Shown: positions 58,346 through 64,000 of the stretch, piece by piece
How the letters are laid out: each line of letters opens with the position of its first letter
Position numbering within the stretch: the stretch's first letter is position 1
DNA from: CAVVDT01 sp963747005
Lineage (GTDB): Bacteria > Pseudomonadota > Alphaproteobacteria > Rhizobiales > Aestuariivirgaceae
Direction of reading: 5' to 3'
Assembly (NCBI GenBank): GCA_963747005.1
Contig: CAVVDT010000008.1
Coordinates: 682,001 to 746,000 of the forward strand
Length of the DNA stretch: 64,000 nucleotides
Notes under the pieces: generated by a model
Database searches by the model: none
What the model was told of the DNA's origin: nothing
Seen by the model: the letters and a program-made list of their open reading frames with translations, nothing else
Position numbers and translations under genes: made by a program

Positions 58346-58708
58346 ATGCCAGAGTCAACCGCCCCATCCGACATCTTCCCCCACCGGTTGCGCGCCGCGC
58401 GCGAGCGGCGCGAGCTGAACCAGGGCGAACTTGCCCGCCGCGCGGGGCTTCAGGCATCGGCTGTTTCTCATTTCGAGACCGGCGCGCGAAAGCCCTCCTT
58501 TGACAATCTGCGCAAGCTTGCCGACGCGCTGAACGTGACCACGGATTATCTGCTCGGCCGCGTTGACGACCCGGCCGGCACGGCCGCCGCCGACCGGATT
58601 TACCGTCATCTTGGTCAGCTCAAGGACTCCGACCGGCAGTTCGCCGAAGACATGATCGAGGCGCTGGCCAAGCGCGCGCGGGAACGCGACAAACGGGACA
58701 GGGAGTGA
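58346..58708 (+). CDS. XRE-family regulator, CapH-like
   Basis: This 120-residue protein has one XRE helix-turn-helix (LRAARERRELNQGELARRAGLQASAVSHFE region, about residues 14-43; ARKPSFDNLRKLADALNV follows) and a C-terminal helical part (about 75-120) for dimerisation. It is divergent from the CD-NTase, and its stop overlaps the start of the metallopeptidase gene (GTGATGG). CBASS-associated CapH represses the operon until its partner CapP cleaves it. The assignment to that pair rests on gene order and domains. The frame is intact. Confidence 0.75.
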   Translation: MPESTAPSDIFPHRLRAARERRELNQGELARRAGLQASAVSHFETGARKPSFDNLRKLADALNVTTDYLLGRVDDPAGTAAADRIYRHLGQLKDSDRQFAEDMIEALAKRARERDKRDRE

Positions 58709-59573
58709 TGGCGGGACGCAGCCGGGATCAGCTCGCCGCGCATGAAGCCGAGGCGCTCATCAAGGAGCTGGGCATCGACAGCCTTCCGGTCGATCCGGCA
58801 GAGATCGCCAAATCCCTCGGCATCCTGGTTCAGCCGAAAACCGCGCCGGGCGGCGTGTCCGGCATGTTGGTGCGTCTCGGCAACGACTTTGCGATCGGCT
58901 ACGCAACCCATATCGACAACGAAGGGTTCAAGCGCTTTTCCATCGCCCATGAAATCGGCCACTACCGCATTCCCGGCCATGTCGATGCAGTGCTCGCTCA
59001 CGGCGATATTCACGAATCGCGCGCCGGGTTTGTCGCCGACGATCCCTACGAGCGCGAAGCCGATCATTTCGCCGCCACGCTGCTCATGCCGGACGGACCT
59101 TTTCGCGCGAGCTGCGCAGGCTCGGCGACGGGCTCGACGCGGTGGAAGCGATGGCCGGGCGCTGCATGACCTCGCTCACGGCGGCGGCCAACCGTTATGT
59201 CCAAAAGGCGAGCGTGCCGGTTGCCATGATCGTCAGCACCGGGCCGCGCATCGATTACTGCTTCATGTCGAAGGCGCTTCAGGATTTCGACGGGCTGGAA
59301 TGGCCGCGCAAGGGCCAGCCACTTCCGGCAGGCACAAGGACGGACCTGTTCAATACCGATCCGGAAAATGTCGGCCTTGCACGGCGCGCGAACGGCGAAG
59401 CCGAACTGCGCGAGTGGCTCGGTGGCCGCCGCAGCATCCCCGGAACCGAGGAAGTTGTCGGTCTCGGCGGCTATGGCAGGACGCTGACCATCCTGTCGTC
59501 CGATATTTTTGCCGACGACGAGGATGAGGATGAAGACCTCGAAGAACGCTGGACGCCGCGCTTTCGGAGGTGA
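58708..59573 (+). pseudogene. ImmA/IrrE-family zinc metallopeptidase, CapP-like, frameshifted
   Basis: The zinc-binding HEIGH is at residues 81-85 (FSIAHEIGHYRI), with the third-ligand glutamate region YEREADHFAATLLMP near residue 112. A one-base shift near 59105 moves the rest (GRCMTSLTAAANRYVQKASVPVAMI to the acidic end DEDEDEDLEERW) to another frame. Restored length is about 287 residues. Its position next to an XRE gene and divergent from CBASS fits CapP, which senses ssDNA and cuts CapH. The sensing role here is inferred. Confidence 0.72.
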
Positions 59574-59578
59574 GCATC

Positions 59579-60401
59579 ATGCCATTGAAGAGCCCCGGCA
59601 AAATCCTGCTCCAGGAGATCAGAGTTGCCATTGACGGCCTGAAGTCGTGCGTTGTGCCGATCTTCGACGCCGACGAGAAGTCAAAAGCGGCCCTGCTGGG
59701 AAGCGCTGTTCTGATAGAGATCGCCGACGCGATGTATCTTTGCACCGCCAAACACGTCATCGACGAAAATTTCAACACGACTTTGTATATCGACGCCACT
59801 TCACGGCTCGAACCGCTGGAGGGCGATTTTTACAGCACCGCCGATCATGATGTTGCCGTGCTGAAGCTGTCGCGAAGTCAAATTGAAATGCTTTGCGAAT
59901 ACGCCCCGCTCGGCGAGGGCCGGATCGGCAATCAGGTCCAGGCGTCAAACTGCAAGTATGTCGAATTTATGGGGTTCCCCGAGTCCAGAACCGCCCGGCT
60001 TATAAGACGACAGGATCAAGGGCCTGATTTACTCAAATGGCGGCATGGCCAAGCAGATTACACCCACCCGCATCCACATGACCTTCGATCGCAAACGCAA
60101 TATCGACGCAGCCACGGGCCAGCGCGTCAAAGCGCCCGATCCGCACGGCATGAGCGGCGGCGCCATGTTCGGAGTGCGTGTGAACGATGAGACGATTAGA
60201 GGCAAGCCCTGTCCTCTTCTGATCGGCATTTCCACGGATTGCCCTGAAAAATCGAAGGAGGTCTTCGGCAGCAATATCGCCATCGTCATCGCTATCATCA
60301 GGGACGTCTGGCAGACGGCCTTGCCGCCACGCCTCGATCCAAAGCACATCAAAACGAACCCCGTCCAAACGCAGTTGACCGCGCGTTCCCCCGACGCCTG
60401 A
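59579..60401 (+). pseudogene. Trypsin-like serine protease, frameshifted
   Basis: The catalytic triad can be traced: His59 in LCTAKHVID, Asp91 in TADHDVAVLKL, and Ser in DPHGMSGGAMFGV in the second frame. The two halves join at about 60005, where a single-base shift is needed. Restored length is about 270 residues. There is no signal peptide, so it acts in the cytosol, as defence-associated trypsin-like proteases do. It begins 5 bp after the metallopeptidase stop codon and is probably in the same operon. Its target is unknown. Confidence 0.65.
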
Positions 60402-60459
60402 GCAAATAGCTCTCTATGATGATGCGTGTGATTGCGCCACAGGCTTCGGCTGGCGCGCC

Positions 60460-60587
60460 CGGCCGCCCCGCCAACGAAAAACCCCGGACTGTTTGCCGAC
60501 AACGAAGAGATGGTTACAAAGACCATTGAGCGTTTTGGGGATGCCTTCAAGCGCATCGGCAATTTCATAGGTGAGAGCCGTGGCTGA
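60460..60587 (+). pseudogene. Unidentified C-terminal fragment
   Basis: An open frame ending at 60587 reads GLFADNEEMVTKTIERFG and KRIGNFIGESRG. It has no start of its own and may be the tail of a decayed gene. No family is recognised. Confidence 0.25.
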
Positions 60588-61149
60588 CCGACCGGAGCCT
60601 GCTTATCTGGATGAACGTTCCTTGGGGCGGTTTCTGCGCGAGCGGCTTGATCCGAAAATTGTTGCAAACGCCCAAGTGCCCGCACTTGCGCGACGGTTCC
60701 GTCCGGATTTCCGGAGCGAACGAGACCGGCTGATTATCGAGTTTGACGGCGATCAGCATTACCGCCGGGCACTGCATGTCATTCAGGACGCTGAACGTGA
60801 TGCGGTACTTACTGCGGCGGGCTATCGTGTCATTCGCATTCCCTATTTCGTGCAGCTCACTGCCGACACGATACGTCATCTGTTCGGAACTCTGATTACC
60901 GACCTGTCACCATTCAAGGATTTTCCACACGGCTTTATCGCCGACACCGTGATCTTTCCGGCCGATTACTGCGAACTTGGGATCGAGCGGTTTCTACGCG
61001 ACCTGGATCGCTTCGCCTTCATAAGGCCGGACATTCTGGCGAGCCTTGAAAGAGCAGCCGCCGCCCGCGGCGACTGGCGACTTGTTTATACTCCGCTATT
61101 GCGTGAAAGGTTGGGTGCGTCCGGCGCAAGCGCCGGAAACGGGCTCTAG
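60571..61149 (+). CDS. DUF559-like / very-short-patch-repair-like nuclease-fold protein
   Basis: This protein of about 190 residues has the restriction-endonuclease-like core FRPDFRSERDRLIIEFDGDQHYR, followed by DAERDAVLTAAGYRVIRIPY. The pattern Asp...Glu-x-Asp-Gly-x-x-His is that of DUF559/Vsr-type PD-(D/E)XK proteins. The C-terminal 80 residues are not recognised. Starts at GTG 60571 or 60580 are both possible. It is one of the few intact genes in this island. Confidence 0.65.
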   Translation: MRAVADRPEPAYLDERSLGRFLRERLDPKIVANAQVPALARRFRPDFRSERDRLIIEFDGDQHYRRALHVIQDAERDAVLTAAGYRVIRIPYFVQLTADTIRHLFGTLITDLSPFKDFPHGFIADTVIFPADYCELGIERFLRDLDRFAFIRPDILASLERAAAARGDWRLVYTPLLRERLGASGASAGNGL

Positions 61150-61214
61150 CGCTTCGCGCCCGAGCCGCAGAGGGTCCGGGCGCCGGATCGCTGCGTCTCG
61201 GCCCATCCGGGTGA

Positions 61215-61976
61215 CGATCCCGCGCACATATTGATGACAGCACCATTCCGGCGCTGAATTCTCGTTCCTTCGTAACGAACTGCACGCCGCCCGAGCGCGG
61301 GCGCTGCGGGCGACCCGAAGTCTTTGGCGCGCGGACACTCGAGGATGTCATTCACCCGATCCGGCGTTCGCACGAAGAACAGGAGCAGATCGTTGCCGCA
61401 CTCAACCCGATTCTGCGGCGTGACGGCTACTACCTGATCCCCGGACAGAGCATTTCCGGCTACCCGACCTACAAAGTTGAGGAGACCACCGCCACCGGCG
61501 CCCAGCCCGCCGACGAACTGATCTCGCAGGTTCTAAGCTCGTTTGACGAAAGCGGTGTGCATCATGCCTGGCAGAAGGCGCTGGTTCGAAGGGCGTCCGA
61601 TCCGGAGGGGGCTATCACTGCGGCCAAGACATTGCTCGAAACCGTCTGCAAGCACGTCATTGACGAGGCAGGACAGGGCTATGGCGAGAACGACGATCTG
61701 CCAAAACTATACGCGACGGCGGCCGAATGTCTCCAGCTTGCCCCGACACAACATACCGAAAAGGTCTTCAAGAGCATACTTGGCAATTGCCAGTCCATCG
61801 TCGGAAATCTTGCAAATCTGCGCAATAGGCTCGGCGACTCTCACGGGCAAGGCAAGCGCTACGTTAAGCCCGTAGCTCGTCATGCCGAGCTCGCTGTGAA
61901 CCTCGCCGGCTCAGTCGCGATGTTTCTCATCGCGACGTGGAACGCGCGCAAGTCGACGGGGTATGCCGGTGGCTGA
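61215..61976 (+). pseudogene. Abortive-infection protein, Abi C-terminal domain, 5' end broken
   Basis: A continuous frame from 61215 to 61976 encodes HPIRRSHEEQEQIVAALN and, at the C-terminus, the Abi_C domain: DPEGAITAAKTLLETVCKHV, KSILGNCQSIVGNLANLRN and RLGDSHGQG. The upstream part stops at TGA 61212 and has no start codon of quality, so the N-terminal domain is missing or in another frame. AbiJ-like proteins with this ending cause growth arrest on phage infection. Confidence 0.6.
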
Positions 61977-62823
61977 TGAGGACGACAATGACGTCGTCCA
62001 TATTTGTGACGATTGCGTCGGCGATTGAATCAGGGCACCGTTATACGCCGCCAAAATGGGCAAGACCCCAGTTGCTCCACCACGCACGTTCATCGCCATC
62101 GCAGTCGAGGCCAGAGATCGCGATCACTCAAGCCAGGGCCGGAGTTGATCCCACGCCAACCCGGCGACGCGCCATTCAAGTCTTGGGACGGATCAAATGG
62201 TTGCTCATGGCGACCAAAAACGACAATTGGCCTGCTGCCGGTTTTTCGGACAGCAAGTTAAGCTGACATAGCTCGTTCCTCGAACTCCATGGGGCTGAGG
62301 TAGCCCAGTGTTGAATGACCCTCTGCCGCCGTCATCGCCAATAGTTACCTTGCAGCTCTGGCACACATTTCATCCGTCAAAGCTTGCCCAGAATGGTTCA
62401 CCTTTCGAGGCCATCGACTACTCATCCAGCCGCCCGCTGTTCAGACGGCCGGAAGCCACACTTGAAAATTCTACACGACCCGCTAAACTTCCTAGCGACT
62501 ACTCGGTTGAAGCTGAGAAACCTACCATAACTACCCAATATCCGAGTACCAGTCCCACGGGCATAAGCGGGCCAAATGAGCACGTTGATCAATATATGGC
62601 AGAAAACCGCGGAGTATTTCCGATATGCAAATGCCTGCAACTTCGCACTATTTACGATAGTCGAGCGCACCCCACCAGCAGTCGCTTCCTGTGTAACACA
62701 AATATGGACTCTTGATAGAATAACGGAGCGGAACTTTGCGCAGTTTAATTTAACGACCTGTTTGTTGTGCAGCGTATTGGCAATTTATATTCATATTTTT
62801 TGTGTTAATATATTAATATCGCT
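61977..62823. other. Non-coding stretch apart from the IS3 remnant
   Basis: I see no gene in 61977-62227 or 62341-62823. The second part becomes AT-rich towards 62823 (TTAATATATTAATAT just before the next start) and probably contains the promoter of the terminal gene. Confidence 0.5.
62228..62340 (-). pseudogene. IS3-family transposase C-terminal remnant with terminal repeat
   Basis: On the minus strand the frame reads EGHSTLGYLSPMEFEERAMS to a stop at 62258. HSTLGYLSPMEFE is the classic end of IS3-family OrfB. Just beyond, a 25-bp sequence at 62228-62252 beginning TGGCCTGCTGCCGG looks like the terminal inverted repeat. Only the last 27 codons remain. Confidence 0.7.
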
Positions 62824-64000
62824 ATGACCATCAAAATAGAAAATTTAATTAATTCCCTTACCACACCTCTGCTTGAACCGGAGTTGTCGGGAAGCGAAAT
62901 TGGACGTAATCGACTTCGCGTTATAGAACAATTATCCTCGGTTTTGAACAATGCACATATTCAGATTTGGCTGGTTGATACCAGTTCCCAATGCATCAAT
63001 ACGCGACTTGCATACGTTTATCCAAAACCCAATCCCCCAATAATTAATAGAATTCGTGGGTATATTGCAACGGAGGAATCTGACAATTTTATAAACCATG
63101 AACCAGACATATCTATCCAGAAAACTTCAGATCCATCTGACGAACTAAAAAAGGTTGTTCGCGAAGTTTACAAACTCATGGGCGTTGAGGCGCAGTCGAT
63201 ATGTGAGTTTCCGCTGTTCAACCCGATCCCGAAGCGGGCCCCTCCAAGCGGCGATCCAGCTAGCAGCGATCTGGCTAGCAGCGATCCGCCGCGCGTCGCC
63301 CAACTCCTAGCCTGGGCCTTTGCGGCGGAGCCAAACACTAAGTTCACTAGAGCTCAATCAGTTGCGGCTAGGGCTCTTTGTTTCAATCTCTCCATATTAT
63401 TGGAACATGGTCGGTCCCACCGAATCGTCGAAGCAACAAACGCCTGCGCGAAGGTATTACACGCCACCCAAGAATTATCTGAGTCATTGCTGAGATGCTC
63501 CGGCATACTCGCGCGCAGTTGCGCTGCAAAAGGTGCGGGCTACATTTCCATACCCAACTCAGGTGCGCCTACGATAGGCTTCGCCGAAGATACCGATTTA
63601 ACAGACCAAGAGAGACGGGAAGTTGTCAAATCACTTTGTTCGATTGTCTCGCCCGTGCCCACTCTTCAAGAGTACTTTTGTCACCTAAATGATCATCGCG
63701 AACATCTAGATAATTCCCCTTTCGGAAATCTTCTTATCATTCCTATTATAGGCCCCGGCTTATTCATGAGATCATGCTCATTTGCTACTATTACGGAGGA
63801 CATCGATATTATCGGCCAACGTTGCAATTTCTACCGGCACGCGATTTTTTTAGTGAGAAAGGCATCCCCCGACTATCTTGGAGTTAATTTTAGCGCCACC
63901 GACAAGCGGCTTTGTCAGGCGGTCACCCACAACCTCGCATCAGCAACGTTTTCGCGATTTTTCGAGCAGCTATTTCTCATGCAGAGTGACTATTGCACTC
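62824..64000 (+). CDS. Partial gene of unknown function, possible GAF-like sensor protein
   Basis: The frame is open from the ATG at 62824 through the window end, at least 392 residues. The first 120 residues have an alternating strand/helix pattern (LNNAHIQIWLVDTSSQCIN; IRGYIATEES) like a GAF sensor domain. A second such unit may follow residue 220 (KGAGYISIPNSGAPTIGFAE). Between them lies a Ser/Asp-rich stretch from a DNA repeat GCTAGCAGCGATC present twice (near 63260 and 63275). Composition is more AT-rich than the backbone. No catalytic motif is visible in this part. Confidence 0.55.
   Translation, partial: MTIKIENLINSLTTPLLEPELSGSEIGRNRLRVIEQLSSVLNNAHIQIWLVDTSSQCINTRLAYVYPKPNPPIINRIRGYIATEESDNFINHEPDISIQKTSDPSDELKKVVREVYKLMGVEAQSICEFPLFNPIPKRAPPSGDPASSDLASSDPPRVAQLLAWAFAAEPNTKFTRAQSVAARALCFNLSILLEHGRSHRIVEATNACAKVLHATQELSESLLRCSGILARSCAAKGAGYISIPNSGAPTIGFAEDTDLTDQERREVVKSLCSIVSPVPTLQEYFCHLNDHREHLDNSPFGNLLIIPIIGPGLFMRSCSFATITEDIDIIGQRCNFYRHAIFLVRKASPDYLGVNFSATDKRLCQAVTHNLASATFSRFFEQLFLMQSDYCT

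Noticed and set aside
46110..61976. Programmed frameshifting as the reason for the split genes
   Set aside because: The shifts are too many, differ in position and direction, and no common slippery-site pattern is visible. Decay or sequence error is simpler.

Overview
The window is a high-GC alphaproteobacterial chromosome segment. Evidence for this is the cpa/tad pilus cluster with CtrA-like TTAA-N7-TTNA boxes, the duplicated-domain dCTP deaminase, the tRNA-fMet 3' sequence, and a palindromic repeat of the kind scattered through Hyphomicrobiales genomes. I would place it in or near Hyphomicrobiales, but genus cannot be read from the sequence.

Region 1 (about 0.2-36.2 kb and the tRNA) is an ordinary, densely coding backbone. 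It begins with a GT-C-like membrane protein and a Tad/Cpa pilus machine (cpaABCDEF-tadBC; no flp pilin or tadDEFG here). A dienelactone hydrolase and a small secreted protein follow. Next is a long operon joining an ABC importer (binding protein, two permeases, a tiny membrane protein, two ATPases) to a complete PTS-driven dihydroxyacetone kinase system (DhaL, DhaM, HPr, EI, a regulator, DhaK). The expected logic is uptake of a polyol or triose-like substrate followed by PEP-dependent phosphorylation. After that comes a catabolic set: enolase-superfamily dehydratase, GMC oxidoreductase, M19 dipeptidase, DUF1989 protein, dimethylformamidase-like protein and dimethylglycine-dehydrogenase-like protein. 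Housekeeping genes (argE-like, apaG, dcd), an IS110-family element, a radical SAM protein, an SDR and tRNA-Gly(CCC) complete the backbone.

Region 2 (about 37.7-46.1 kb) is a mobile island. It starts where a glycosyltransferase gene is cut off and has a P4-like integrase just inside. It carries a broken small recombinase, a DUF3768 gene, an unusual fusion of a helix-hairpin-helix/Cys-cluster domain to a C39-like domain, an AT-rich four-gene operon of unknown function and a possible nuclease-fold protein. It ends with a frameshifted second integrase beside a 45-bp copy of the 3' end of tRNA-fMet.

Region 3 (about 46.1-62.3 kb) is a defence island whose reading frames are broken by many single-base indels. 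In order it holds a relaxase-like tail, a restriction-modification locus (two DNA methyltransferases and a phospholipase-D-like nuclease), a TM0106-type RecB-like nuclease/helicase, and a CBASS operon (CD-NTase, a small unknown protein, E2-like protein, patatin effector CapV). Divergent from the CBASS operon are a CapH/CapP-like regulator pair, a trypsin-like protease, a DUF559-like nuclease and an abortive-infection C-terminal protein. An IS3-type remnant and an AT-rich partial gene of unknown function (62.8 kb to the end) close the window.

The regions most worth a second look are the CBASS locus with its extra small gene and operator repeats, the 40.1-42.2 kb fusion-protein module, and the question of whether the frameshifts in the defence island are real decay or sequence error.
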